Assembly: GCA_024742395.1 (NCBI GenBank)
Contig: JANSYO010000045.1
Coordinates: 1 to 33,577 of the forward strand
Source: Cytophagales bacterium
Lineage (GTDB): Bacteria > Bacteroidota > Bacteroidia > Cytophagales > Spirosomataceae
Length of the DNA stretch: 33,577 nucleotides
Direction of reading: 5' to 3'
Under the pieces are notes generated by a model. The model was given only the letters and a program-made list of their open reading frames with translations, was not told the origin of the DNA and did no database searches. Positions 14,978-23,151 of this stretch are shown in pieces. The position numbers and the translations under genes are program-made. Within the stretch, counting starts at the first letter, position 1. Each line of letters starts with the position of its first letter.

Positions 14978-16313
14978 TCTCAGACTTCAAAAGCTCATTC
15001 TTATTGCCTCCAGCTTTGTTTTTTATGCTTGGCATTATCCGAAGTTGCTGGCTTTGCTTTGCTTCTCTATCCTAATAAATATTATAACAGTAAAGCTTAT
15101 TAAGAACTCTGAAGGCCAGAGACGTTTCACTTATTCTACACTTGGTGTAGTAGCTAATTTACTCATTCTGGCTTTCTTCAAGTATAGTCCACTTATTGGA
15201 AAAACTTTTTTCTTTGAGGATTCATCCATCGGTTCTTTTCTGGTTTCTATTCCCTTACCAATTGGAATTTCTTTTTTTACTTTTCAAGGGTTAAGCTTAG
15301 TAATTGATACCTTTAGAAATGATAGTAAGACAGACAATTTGCCGGAAAGCAATACGTCGCTTGTGGAGTCGATAACCATGTATATTGCTTTTTTTCCTCA
15401 ATTAATTGCAGGACCAATTGTTAAAGCATATGAGTTTCTGCCCCAGATTAATAAAAAGTATCTTAAGGATATTGACTGGGAATACTGTGTAAAGAAGCTG
15501 ATTTTGGGTTATTTCCTGAAGATGGTGATTGCGGATAATCTTAAGGATCATACATTCTGGATGCAATATCCATATTTCATGGAGCTTTCAGGGCTCAATC
15601 TTATGGCTCTTCTGTTTGGCTATTCAATGCAAATTTTTGCCGATTTTGCAGGGTATTCCAGTATAGCTTTAGGTTTAGCGGGTCTGTTTGGTTATACTTT
15701 AAGGGAGAACTTTATGTTCCCTTATGTTTCAGCTTCCTTTTCAGAGTTTTGGAGGCGATGGCACATCTCTTTATCTACCTTTCTAAAGGAGTATTTATAT
15801 ATTCCTTTAGGAGGAAACAGGAAAAGTAAGGCAAGAACTTACCTAAACCTAATGATCACTATGGTGCTGGGAGGCTTCTGGCATGGAGCAGCCTGGAGTT
15901 ATGCAGTTTGGGGAGCAGCTCATGGTATTGCTCTAGCAATAGAAAGGTGGGTGAACGATATAACAGGATTCAAATGGCCAAAATCACTTTTGCTGATAAA
16001 GATTCTATTTGTATTTGCTTCAGTGACACTCTGCTGGTTACTATTTAGATTGCCTCAGTTCAGTGAAGTTATACTTTACATTAAACAGATGGGCTCGGCG
16101 GTTTTCTTTAAAGGTATGCAGGATATGACCTCTGTGTTTTTTATCGGAATGTATTCTTTACCTGTACTGGTTTATCACTTGATTTATTACAGAAGGTTAA
16201 AGTTCGATCCGCTTTTTTTTAAAAAGTCAGAAGCTGTTGGTTACGGTGTTTTACTTTTTATGATTTTGGTAAACAGTGGTTCTGCCGGTAGTTTTATTTA
16301 CTTTCAATTCTAA
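14940..16313 (+). CDS. MBOAT-family O-acyltransferase (AlgI-like)
   Basis: This integral-membrane acyltransferase has 457 residues in the main frame. It shows many hydrophobic segments, the family stretch FFPQLIAGPI near 151-160, RRWHISLSTFLKEYLYIPLG at 272-291, and the catalytic histidine at 315 in GGFWHGAAW. AlgI/PatA-type members move an acyl group, usually acetyl, across the membrane to an extracytoplasmic partner that modifies a polysaccharide or peptidoglycan. The gene 5 bases downstream encodes a plausible SGNH partner. The main frame has no ATG near its start, only TTG at 14940; the natural N-terminus appears to lie at ATG 14909 in another frame, so the gene as written may be frameshifted. 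It is convergent with glmS beyond its partner. The acceptor glycan is unknown. Confidence 0.88.
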   Translation: MLITFVIYYLAGNLRLQKLILIASSFVFYAWHYPKLLALLCFSILINIITVKLIKNSEGQRRFTYSTLGVVANLLILAFFKYSPLIGKTFFFEDSSIGSFLVSIPLPIGISFFTFQGLSLVIDTFRNDSKTDNLPESNTSLVESITMYIAFFPQLIAGPIVKAYEFLPQINKKYLKDIDWEYCVKKLILGYFLKMVIADNLKDHTFWMQYPYFMELSGLNLMALLFGYSMQIFADFAGYSSIALGLAGLFGYTLRENFMFPYVSASFSEFWRRWHISLSTFLKEYLYIPLGGNRKSKARTYLNLMITMVLGGFWHGAAWSYAVWGAAHGIALAIERWVNDITGFKWPKSLLLIKILFVFASVTLCWLLFRLPQFSEVILYIKQMGSAVFFKGMQDMTSVFFIGMYSLPVLVYHLIYYRRLKFDPLFFKKSEAVGYGVLLFMILVNSGSAGSFIYFQF

Positions 16314-16318
16314 AGGAT

Positions 16319-17164
16319 ATGATAAAAAAAGTATTCATAACTGCGGTGGTATTGCTAGCTGTTTATTCAATTGTCCTCAAATTCCTTCCTGCGGGGCTTG
16401 ATACAGATCAAAGCCAATACGGCGAAAATGTCATCAAAGCTCAAAATTTTATTTATAATAACAGACCAGAAGAAACTGAAAATGTGATTGTAGGGACCTC
16501 CTTGTCTACACGGATATTTACAGATTCACTAGGCCAGGGTTTCGTTAATTTGGCTTTTAGTGGCTCTACTATTTGGGATGGATTGCGACTTATTAAGGCT
16601 AAGGCTATTAAACCCAAAAGGGTGTTTATAGAAAATACTTTTCTATTCAAGAATACTGATTATAATTTGACAGATTATGTCACAAACGGAGTCCACTCGA
16701 AATTGAAGTCAGCTTTACCTGTTTTATTGGAGGAAAATCAGCCAGTAGGCGTTTTAAAAGCTGTGTTAGTGAATCAATTGCGTGGAAAGCAAAATGAATT
16801 GGTTATTGATAGTACAGCGGTAAATATTAATCCTGAAATACTTGAAATTCAATCAGAATATTTTGTTCATGATTATATTGAAGAAAACTACGAATACATT
16901 TTTACTCGAAGACTTAGAGCAGAATTAGATGAATTATTGAGCAATGGGATTGAAGTTATTCTTTACGAAATGCCTTTGCATCCTGACTTTTGCTCTTCAG
17001 AAGTAGTGAGACGAACCAGAGTTGAATGTCAAAAACTTGCAGATGAGGCAGGCATAAGATTTATCACTTTACAGAATTGTGAGTTCTACCAGACAAATGA
17101 TGGAATTCATCTGGTAGAGCATTCCGGGCTTAAGTTTACCCGATATCTAAAATCTAAGATCTGA
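16319..17164 (+). CDS. SGNH-hydrolase-like membrane-anchored protein, probable MBOAT partner
   Basis: This 281-residue protein has an N-terminal signal-anchor (VFITAVVLLAVYSIVLKFL) and an extracytoplasmic domain with SGNH/GDSL features. Ser61 lies in VIVGTSLSTRIF (the GxS nucleophile block), Asn78 in NLAFSGST (a block-II-like G/N), and the C-terminus has TNDGIHLVEHSG, whose Asp261 and His264 fit the D-x-x-H catalytic pair. Its layout recalls AlgX/AlgJ- or DltD-type partners of MBOAT proteins, which transfer acetyl groups to exported glycans. It begins 5 bases after the MBOAT stop and shares its promoter. The SGNH assignment rests on motif order, since overall similarity looks low. Its stop is one base from that of convergent glmS. 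Confidence 0.65.
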   Translation: MIKKVFITAVVLLAVYSIVLKFLPAGLDTDQSQYGENVIKAQNFIYNNRPEETENVIVGTSLSTRIFTDSLGQGFVNLAFSGSTIWDGLRLIKAKAIKPKRVFIENTFLFKNTDYNLTDYVTNGVHSKLKSALPVLLEENQPVGVLKAVLVNQLRGKQNELVIDSTAVNINPEILEIQSEYFVHDYIEENYEYIFTRRLRAELDELLSNGIEVILYEMPLHPDFCSSEVVRRTRVECQKLADEAGIRFITLQNCEFYQTNDGIHLVEHSGLKFTRYLKSKI

Positions 17165-17165
17165 T

Positions 17166-19004
17166 TTATTCTACAGTTACAGATTTAGCCAGGTTTCTTG
17201 GCTGATCTACATTTCTGCCTCTTAATACTGCAATATGATAAGAAAGTAATTGTAAAGGAATAGAAGTCAGCAATGGAGATACTAACTCATGGGAATGGGG
17301 TATTTCAATACAGAAATCCGCTATTTTCTTTACGTCCACATCGCCTTCATTTACAATAGCAATAACACGGCCTTTTCTGGCTTTTACCTCCTGAATATTG
17401 GAGACAACCTTTTCATAAGAGCTATCTTTTGTTGCAATGAATACCACCGGCATGTCTTCATCGATAAGAGCAATTGGTCCATGCTTCATTTCAGCAGCCG
17501 GATATCCTTCAGCATGTATGTAAGATATCTCCTTCAGTTTAAGTGCTCCTTCCAAAGCTGCAGGAAAGTTAAGCCCCCTGCCAAGGAAAATAAAGTTTTG
17601 AGCAAAAGTGAATAGTCTGGCAATATCTGTAATCTCCGCATCCTGAGCTAAAATCTGTTCTACTTTGCCCGGTATAGCAGCCATTTCAGACAACAATCGT
17701 CTATATTCTCCATCATCAATGGTTCCTTTTTGTTTTGCAACTGCAATAGCAATCATAGTAAGGACTGTAACCTGTGCAGTAAAGGCCTTTGTACTAGCCA
17801 CTCCAATTTCTGGTCCTGCATGAGTATAAACACCTGCATGAGTCAATCTGGATATTGAAGAACCTACAACATTACATATACCTAAAATGGTGGCTCCTTT
17901 TTGTTTAGCTAATTCCAGTGCAGCCATAGTATCGGCTGTTTCACCAGATTGAGAAATGGCAATGACAAAATCCCCTTCTTTAATGATAGGGTTTCGGTAT
18001 CTAAATTCAGAGGCATATTCTACCTCAACATTGATTCTTGCGAGTTCTTCAAAGAGATATTCACCTACTAAACCTGCATGCCAACTGGTACCACAAGCCA
18101 CAAAGACAATTCGTTTTGCTGAGGCCAGTTTATCCATATAATTATGCAGTCCGCCGAGTTGTATATGAGCAGTTTCTGCATTCAACCTACCTCTCATACA
18201 GTCTGCAATTGATTTAGGCTGTTCAAATATTTCTTTGATCATAAAATGATCAAAGCCACCCTTTTCAATGCTTTCTAATTCAAGTTCTACAGTTTGAATA
18301 AAAGCTCCTCTTTGCTGGTTTTCGAGATTTTTAATATTGAGTTCGCCGTTGGAAATGACGGCCATTTCGTAGTCATCAAGATAAACCACTTCTTTAGTGT
18401 ACTCAATGATAGGTGTAGCATCTGAGGCAAAGAAATATTCATCCGCACCTATACCAATGACTAATGGGCTCCCTTTTCTGGCAGCAATTAACTGACCAGG
18501 CTCATCCTTATCAATAACTACGATTGCGTAAGCACCTACAACCTCCAGTAAGGCTAGTCTTACAGCTTCCTCTGTGCTGCAAGCTTTGTGCTTCTGAATA
18601 TCCTCAATGAAATTAATCAACACTTCCGTGTCTGTTTCGCTATCAAAAGAATATCCCTTGGCCAGAAGAGATTTTTTAATCGAAGAATAATTTTCGATGA
18701 TTCCGTTATGAATGATGGCTAGTCTTTGGCCCTGGGAGTAATGCGGGTGAGCATTCACATCATTTGGCTCTCCATGAGTGGCCCATCTTGTATGCCCTAT
18801 TCCTATTTTAGCGTGAAGTTCTTTGCCATTTAAAATAGACTCCAGATCGGCAACTTTACCTTTTTTCTTATAAACCTTGAGACCATCTCCATTTAGAAGT
18901 GCTATTCCTGCACTATCATATCCTCTATATTCGAGTCTTTTTAATCCTTTAAGAATCAGTGGAGCAGCCTCTCTTTGGCCAATGTATGCTACAATTCCGC
19001 ACAT
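17166..19004 (-). CDS. glmS: Glutamine-fructose-6-phosphate aminotransferase (isomerizing)
   Basis: This 612-residue cytoplasmic enzyme makes glucosamine-6-phosphate from fructose-6-phosphate and glutamine, the entry step to UDP-GlcNAc. The N-terminal glutaminase domain starts with the nucleophile Cys2 (MCGIVAYIG) and has GIGHTRWATHGEPN and HNGIIENY. Two SIS sugar-isomerase domains follow, with FVACGTSWHAGLVGEYL, ISQSGETADT and AEGYPAAEMKHGPIALI. The C-terminus ends in the family-typical AKSVTVE. The length is standard and no residue appears lost. It is the third gene on the minus strand after the short GT5-like protein and the DUF4270 lipoprotein, with a stem-loop in the 99-base gap. No glmS ribozyme-like structure was recognised. 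Confidence 0.97.
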   Translation of the reverse strand: MCGIVAYIGQREAAPLILKGLKRLEYRGYDSAGIALLNGDGLKVYKKKGKVADLESILNGKELHAKIGIGHTRWATHGEPNDVNAHPHYSQGQRLAIIHNGIIENYSSIKKSLLAKGYSFDSETDTEVLINFIEDIQKHKACSTEEAVRLALLEVVGAYAIVVIDKDEPGQLIAARKGSPLVIGIGADEYFFASDATPIIEYTKEVVYLDDYEMAVISNGELNIKNLENQQRGAFIQTVELELESIEKGGFDHFMIKEIFEQPKSIADCMRGRLNAETAHIQLGGLHNYMDKLASAKRIVFVACGTSWHAGLVGEYLFEELARINVEVEYASEFRYRNPIIKEGDFVIAISQSGETADTMAALELAKQKGATILGICNVVGSSISRLTHAGVYTHAGPEIGVASTKAFTAQVTVLTMIAIAVAKQKGTIDDGEYRRLLSEMAAIPGKVEQILAQDAEITDIARLFTFAQNFIFLGRGLNFPAALEGALKLKEISYIHAEGYPAAEMKHGPIALIDEDMPVVFIATKDSSYEKVVSNIQEVKARKGRVIAIVNEGDVDVKKIADFCIEIPHSHELVSPLLTSIPLQLLSYHIAVLRGRNVDQPRNLAKSVTVE

Positions 19005-19057
19005 AGTATGGTTGTTGGTTTAGAAATATTGTCGGTAAAATTATTGAACTAATTCAG

Positions 19058-19090
19058 AACCATCAATAAAGCATTGATTTATTGATGGTT
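19058..19090 (-). terminator. Perfect 13-bp stem-loop between the DUF4270 gene and glmS
   Basis: AACCATCAATAAA and TTTATTGATGGTT form a perfect 13-bp stem with a 7-base loop, starting 13 bases after the DUF4270 stop. It lacks a strong U-tract on the minus strand, so it may terminate imperfectly, protect a 3' end, or lie in a leader that controls glmS. A weak promoter-like TAATTTTA (minus strand, 19043-19036) follows it, 32 bases before the glmS start. Confidence 0.5.
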
Positions 19091-19103
19091 TGATAGTTAT
19101 AAC

Positions 19104-20453
19104 TTATTGATTGTAATATAAGTTTAACTTGAAATTTCTTAGTACAATTCTATTTAAGCCAGAGTTGAAAACAAGAGCACTGGTACCGGTAGAAGCCGGA
19201 ATAGCCACTACCAAAGCGATTCCATTATCTTCGGCTTTTTTTGTTGAAATATCCTGAAGGTAAGGAGTGATATTCGCCGTAAATACATTCAAAGAATCGT
19301 CGTATGAGCTTAAGATTCCGCTTAGTGCACCAGTGGTACTACTGATGTAGGAATAATTGCCGCTTGTTCTTTTGACGCTTCCATCTGCATTTAATCCGAT
19401 GAAAGTAACAAATGGTGCGACTGGAATTTCGTCAGAAAAAGTAAGTGTATCAGCTGAGAAAGTGATTTCAGCTAATCCGATTTGTGAGCTTTTTAATTTA
19501 TCTAAATCTGGGAATCTGATTTTTGTTCCTATTCCAGAACCTGCTTGTAAATAGGCACGGCCATTTGTCTCGGAGATTGGTATCGCACTTTTTAAGTTGG
19601 TTAATTTAGCCAGAGATGTATTGCTCCTGTCAAAAGTAACCTCGTTAAATCTTCCTACCGTATACTCAAATTCTTTTTCTTCTACGTCAGTAGAGCCTGA
19701 GTCATGGTAATAAAGTGTTAGTCTTGAATTAACCACTCCAAAGGTGTTCCCAAGGTTAAATACAGAAACCGTCTCGGCATCATTATTTGCTACAAATACA
19801 AAACCTCTGAAAGCTTTTGCGAACGCATCACGGTCTTTTGCCGCATCCGTTCCTGCCAAAGCAATCAGTTCTTCGCCTATGGATTTAGGTAATTTGATAT
19901 TTAAATAGGTAATCAAGGAATCATTATCCATTGCATATCTATCAAAAGTAACTGAAGCTAAGGGGGTAGGATCGTAAGGCAATGACGAATTAAAATTATA
20001 GTTCTTCGTATTATCTATGTAACTATTCAGCCTGTGTACGTTGATAGTCATATTAGCCAGTGAATCCCCAAAAAAGATCAAGTTCTTATTCGCTAACCGA
20101 ACAGAAACAGAATCTAATATCTGGCTGGAAGTAAATGTGAACTCGATAGGAGTAACCTGTCCAGTCAATCCATCAGTAACCTGCTGCAAAGTAGGTTGTA
20201 AATAGGCCTTTGCAGTAACCCTTCCTAAGGATGGATCGGTATAAGATCCTATAAGTGCAGCAGCCTGATTAGAAGTAATAGCAGAATCCATCTGGAAGGT
20301 TTCTACTTGCAGGCTAAGCGTATCAGTGAAGTAGCTATTCCCTTGGTTACCAGAACCCGGAAGGTCTATGTCTGTTGGGTTCTCACAGGACAAAAAGAAA
20401 GCGGAAATCAGTACGAGGACTGAATTCCGCATTAATTTAAAAGTATTAGGCAT
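19104..20453 (-). CDS. DUF4270-family lipoprotein
   Basis: This 449-residue protein is a member of the DUF4270 family, found in Bacteroidota. The N-terminus is a lipoprotein signal (hydrophobic SVLVLISAFFLSC, with Cys as the likely lipidated residue), and ENPTDIDLPGSG follows. The rest is beta-rich and threonine/serine-rich, with no catalytic motif. Function is unknown; a surface or outer-membrane location is inferred from the lipid anchor. The longer open frame from 20549 would run 92 bases into the upstream gene, so I placed the start at 20453, giving MPNTFKLMRNSVLV and a 4-base gap after the GT5-like stop. ATG at 20432 is an alternative. It is probably translated from the same mRNA as the GT5-like gene. 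Confidence 0.82.
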   Translation of the reverse strand: MPNTFKLMRNSVLVLISAFFLSCENPTDIDLPGSGNQGNSYFTDTLSLQVETFQMDSAITSNQAAALIGSYTDPSLGRVTAKAYLQPTLQQVTDGLTGQVTPIEFTFTSSQILDSVSVRLANKNLIFFGDSLANMTINVHRLNSYIDNTKNYNFNSSLPYDPTPLASVTFDRYAMDNDSLITYLNIKLPKSIGEELIALAGTDAAKDRDAFAKAFRGFVFVANNDAETVSVFNLGNTFGVVNSRLTLYYHDSGSTDVEEKEFEYTVGRFNEVTFDRSNTSLAKLTNLKSAIPISETNGRAYLQAGSGIGTKIRFPDLDKLKSSQIGLAEITFSADTLTFSDEIPVAPFVTFIGLNADGSVKRTSGNYSYISSTTGALSGILSSYDDSLNVFTANITPYLQDISTKKAEDNGIALVVAIPASTGTSALVFNSGLNRIVLRNFKLNLYYNQ

Positions 20454-20457
20454 AAAC

Positions 20458-21285
20458 TTATTCGGCCACTTCTTCTGCGACGTCGGCCAGTTCTGTGTAA
20501 AGATTGTAAAATGTGTCAGTAATATTCTCGTCCTCAATTTGAGCATCAATTTTATTGTCAGCCTCGGCCACGATATTCTGAATGTCTTCTCTTAAGTCTT
20601 CGTTTGCTTTCACTACCACATCAGCATACTCACAACCTATCTTAATTAATCCCTGGAAATCTCTAGATCTAAGATTAGCCAGATTCTCATCAGAGATATC
20701 CATCATCTTAGCCTTAGGAATCATATCCTGAGTAAACTTATGGTCGAATGCATTATTATAAACGGTGAAAACAGACTTCGTATTTTTGAAGATAGGATCG
20801 TTTTTGTAAGTAGTTTTCAAATACAAAGGAACAAGCGAAGTCATCCAATCTGTACAGTGTACTACATCTGGAGCCCAACCTAATTTCTTAACGGTTTCTA
20901 AAGCACCTTTACAGAAAAAGATAGTTCTCTCGTCATTGTCGTCATAAAAAGCTCCTTTCTTATCTGTGAAAACTCTTTTACGCTGGAAATAATCTTCATT
21001 GTCTAAGAAATAAACCTGAAGCTTAGCAGCCGGAATAGAAGCAACTTTAATAATTAAAGGCTTTTCTTCTTCTCCTACAGTAATATTTATACCAGACAAC
21101 CTGACAACTTCATGTAGACGATTCTTTCTTTCATTTATAGTACCAAAACGAGGCATTAGAATTCTGATTTCCATTCCCCGCTCCTGCATATTCTGCGGCA
21201 ACTTTCTTATTAAACTCGAAATTTTTGATAATTCTAAAAATGGATCGATCTCACTGGTTAAGTACAGGATGCGAAGTTTGCTCAT
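20458..21285 (-). CDS. Short glycogen/starch synthase-like protein (GT5 N-terminal domain only)
   Basis: This 275-residue protein resembles only the N-terminal Rossmann half of GT5 glycogen synthase: KLRILYLTSEIDPF, RKLPQNMQERGMEIRILMPR, then APDVVHCTDWMTSLVPLYLK. The C-terminal GT1-type half that holds the ADP-glucose phosphate site is absent, and the KxGGL loop of true synthases is replaced by LSKISSL without glycines. It probably cannot make glycogen in the usual way, although proteins of this form are annotated glycogen synthase in Bacteroidota. The C-terminus is acidic. The start at 21285 follows the strong -7 box at 21336-21343; the longer frame from 21369 would begin upstream of that promoter. 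The operon continues to the DUF4270 lipoprotein. Confidence 0.8.
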   Translation of the reverse strand: MSKLRILYLTSEIDPFLELSKISSLIRKLPQNMQERGMEIRILMPRFGTINERKNRLHEVVRLSGINITVGEEEKPLIIKVASIPAAKLQVYFLDNEDYFQRKRVFTDKKGAFYDDNDERTIFFCKGALETVKKLGWAPDVVHCTDWMTSLVPLYLKTTYKNDPIFKNTKSVFTVYNNAFDHKFTQDMIPKAKMMDISDENLANLRSRDFQGLIKIGCEYADVVVKANEDLREDIQNIVAEADNKIDAQIEDENITDTFYNLYTELADVAEEVAE

Positions 21286-21335
21286 ATAGGAAGTTATTTG
21301 TGAAAAAATATTGGTACAGTATCCCAATCGAGGTG

Positions 21336-21343
21336 CAAAGATA
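21336..21343 (-). promoter_or_regulatory. Promoter -7 element for the GT5-like/DUF4270 operon
   Basis: On the minus strand TATCTTTGCACC contains an exact TAnnTTTG box with the GCAC tail often seen after it in Bacteroidota. Transcription would begin near 21329, giving a 44-base leader before the ATG at 21285. No TTTG sits at the ideal -33 position; a T-rich tract does. Confidence 0.65.
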
Positions 21344-21424
21344 CTAAAAAAAAATCTATAAATACCCAAAGAATTCTAAATTCATTTAGGTGGGTGACTG
21401 TTCAATACTCTGTATATTAATGTT

Positions 21425-22843
21425 TTAGCTTTTTAATTGGGGTGCTAATCTGGCATAACCTTCACGTGATTTACTTAATTTAAAACCAATATGACTCAAA
21501 GCCGCTTGAGTTTCATCCCAAATTGATTCAGAACCAGCAATTATTTTTTCAAAATAATGGGAAAGGCCTACACCGGCAATATCCTCACAGATTTCAATGT
21601 AATCTTTCAATGAGTATCCGATAAAGGGTTTACCATGTTTATCCCAAAGGCTTTTCATTATATCATCAAGTCCTTTAGTGTTTTTAGTTGCCATTTGAAT
21701 TTCATGATGGAGAATAAGGGCGGCAATGGCCCCTTTATGATAAACAGACACTTTTCTGTCAGGAATACCTTTCTTATAGCCATCTAGCCAAAGGTCATAT
21801 GACGATTGTAATAATGACTCGCTGGCTGTATCTGCATTTTCAAAATGACGCCTTAAAGTGGCCTCAAATTCCTTAGTGAACTGATCTTGACTAAAAGCAT
21901 TAGAGCGGAAGAGAATCCAGTCTCCGTAAAAAGTAGTAAGCCCTTCTGCTACAAAACATGTTTCAAAATAGTTTTCTCTGCTGTAATCATAGGGCATGAG
22001 TTCTATGGGCCTGATTCTTTTTACATTCCAAGTATGAAATAATTCATGCGAGGCCAGACTCAATATTTCAGTGTAAAACTCTTCAAAAGGTTGTGAGATT
22101 GGACCTAGTGTCATCATTGTAGAATTACGATGTTCTACACCATGATAAAATGCAGTAGGCATTAACCAAAGCATGAAATGATATTCCGGCTCAGGGAATT
22201 CACCAAAAATATTGATTTGCTCTTCGGTGAATTTCTTGAAGTCTTCAATAAGCTGCTCAAATTGAATCTCGGTATTGCCCTTTATCCAAATATGAAAAGT
22301 GCAACCAGAAGCCTCATAACTTTGGTGTTGAATTTTATCTGAAATCATTATCGGGCTATCCACCAGATCATGAAAGGAGGAAGCTTTAAAATGAGTAGAA
22401 TTCTTGTTTTTTACATGTGTCAGTCCGCATGCCACATCTTTATTATGTTTAAATTCTATTTCGAGTTCACAGGCTTCATTTTGTTTTTCTTCAATGTAAA
22501 CAAGGCAGTTAATAGGATTTAGGTAAAAGAATTTCTTATCTATATAACTTCCACCGGCATTCTGAATATCGGCATAAAACTCGTATTCGATTCTGATTTT
22601 TTCGTTTCCAGCGGTCTGGACTGACCAACTGTCTTTTGATACTTTTTTCATTTCTAAAGGGCTGCCTTCTGAAGAAAATGCTTGGACTTTCCTGATGAAC
22701 TGAGCAAAATTTTGAATTTCGTATCGGCCGGGCCGCCATGCCGGAAGTTGTATCGTCTGACTGTTTTTGTTTACATTTTCAAACAAAGCACTTATTGACA
22801 GGTACTTTGAATCTATTTCTTCACAGATAATTTTATAATTCAT
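21425..22843 (-). CDS. M61-family (glycyl aminopeptidase-like) metallopeptidase
   Basis: This 472-residue protein has the beta-rich N-terminal domain of family M61 (IQLPAWRPGRYEIQNFAQFI near residue 31) and a thermolysin-like catalytic domain. The zinc motif is HELFH at 266-270 (SHELFHTWNVKRIRP) with the third ligand E300 in FVAEGLTTFYGD. Family members usually end with a PDZ domain after the catalytic domain; here the chain ends at 472 with SHIGFKLSKSREGYARLAP and I see no PDZ, so this appears to be a shorter form. There is no signal peptide, so a cytoplasmic location is likely. The substrate is unknown. It is divergent from rpmH, with 85 bases between starts. Confidence 0.88.
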   Translation of the reverse strand: MNYKIICEEIDSKYLSISALFENVNKNSQTIQLPAWRPGRYEIQNFAQFIRKVQAFSSEGSPLEMKKVSKDSWSVQTAGNEKIRIEYEFYADIQNAGGSYIDKKFFYLNPINCLVYIEEKQNEACELEIEFKHNKDVACGLTHVKNKNSTHFKASSFHDLVDSPIMISDKIQHQSYEASGCTFHIWIKGNTEIQFEQLIEDFKKFTEEQINIFGEFPEPEYHFMLWLMPTAFYHGVEHRNSTMMTLGPISQPFEEFYTEILSLASHELFHTWNVKRIRPIELMPYDYSRENYFETCFVAEGLTTFYGDWILFRSNAFSQDQFTKEFEATLRRHFENADTASESLLQSSYDLWLDGYKKGIPDRKVSVYHKGAIAALILHHEIQMATKNTKGLDDIMKSLWDKHGKPFIGYSLKDYIEICEDIAGVGLSHYFEKIIAGSESIWDETQAALSHIGFKLSKSREGYARLAPQLKS

Positions 22844-22878
22844 TCTTCACTAGACTTTTTAAATAAAAAAGATTTTTC

Positions 22879-22886
22879 TATTTTTG
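22879..22886 (+). promoter_or_regulatory. Promoter -7 element for rpmH-rnpA
   Basis: TATTTTTGCACTCC holds an exact TAnnTTTG box with a GCAC tail. A T-run at 22856-22860 occupies the -33 position at 18-19 bases. Transcription would begin near 22892, about 36 bases before the rpmH ATG. It lies between the divergent M61 and rpmH genes. Confidence 0.65.
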
Positions 22887-22928
22887 CACTCCCAAATTTT
22901 AAGAACAGACAAATTTAATTGATATAGA

Positions 22929-23084
22929 ATGAAACGTACATTTCAGCCATCAAACAGAAAGCGTAAAAATAAGCATGGTTTTCGTGAGCGTAGCAGTACA
23001 CCAGGAGGAAAAAGAGTTTTAAAGGCTCGTCGTGCTAAAGGGAGATGGAAATTGTCTGTCTCTGACGAAAAGACGCATAAATAA
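22929..23084 (+). CDS. rpmH: 50S ribosomal protein L34
   Basis: This 51-residue, very basic protein starts [20 protein letters not shown], which is the L34 signature, and ends [12 protein letters not shown]34 is a small protein of the large ribosomal subunit, embedded in 23S rRNA. It is slightly longer than the 44-46 residues of enteric L34 owing to an extended C-terminus, as is usual in Bacteroidota. It is followed 67 bases later by rnpA, the conserved gene order in most bacteria, with a terminator-like hairpin between them. The start and stop were read directly from the nucleotide sequence. Confidence 0.97.
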   Translation: MKRTFQPSNRKRKNKHGFRERSSTPGGKRVLKARRAKGRWKLSVSDEKTHK

Positions 23085-23105
23085 GAAATAATTAATATTA
23101 TTTTT

Positions 23106-23133
23106 AAAGCCACCTCTTGGGGTGGCTTTTCTG
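23106..23133 (+). terminator. Hairpin between rpmH and rnpA
   Basis: AAAGCCACC and GGTGGCTTT form a 9-bp stem with a 6-base loop, flanked by A/T-rich tracts (ATTTTTA before, TTCTGTT after). It lies 21 bases after the rpmH stop and 22 bases before rnpA, so it likely reduces read-through, giving more L34 than RnpA. Confidence 0.8.
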
Positions 23134-23151
23134 TTATAAACACATTTTTCT

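Noticed and set aside
20454-20549. N-terminal extension of the DUF4270 gene to 20549
   Set aside because: It overlaps 92 bases of the upstream GT5-like gene, and the extra residues are not signal-like, whereas a lipoprotein signal follows the start at 20453.
21286-21369. Longer GT5-like start at 21369
   Set aside because: The strong -7 box at 21336-21343 lies inside this extension, so a transcript from it could not include the upstream start. The family N-terminus begins at 21285.
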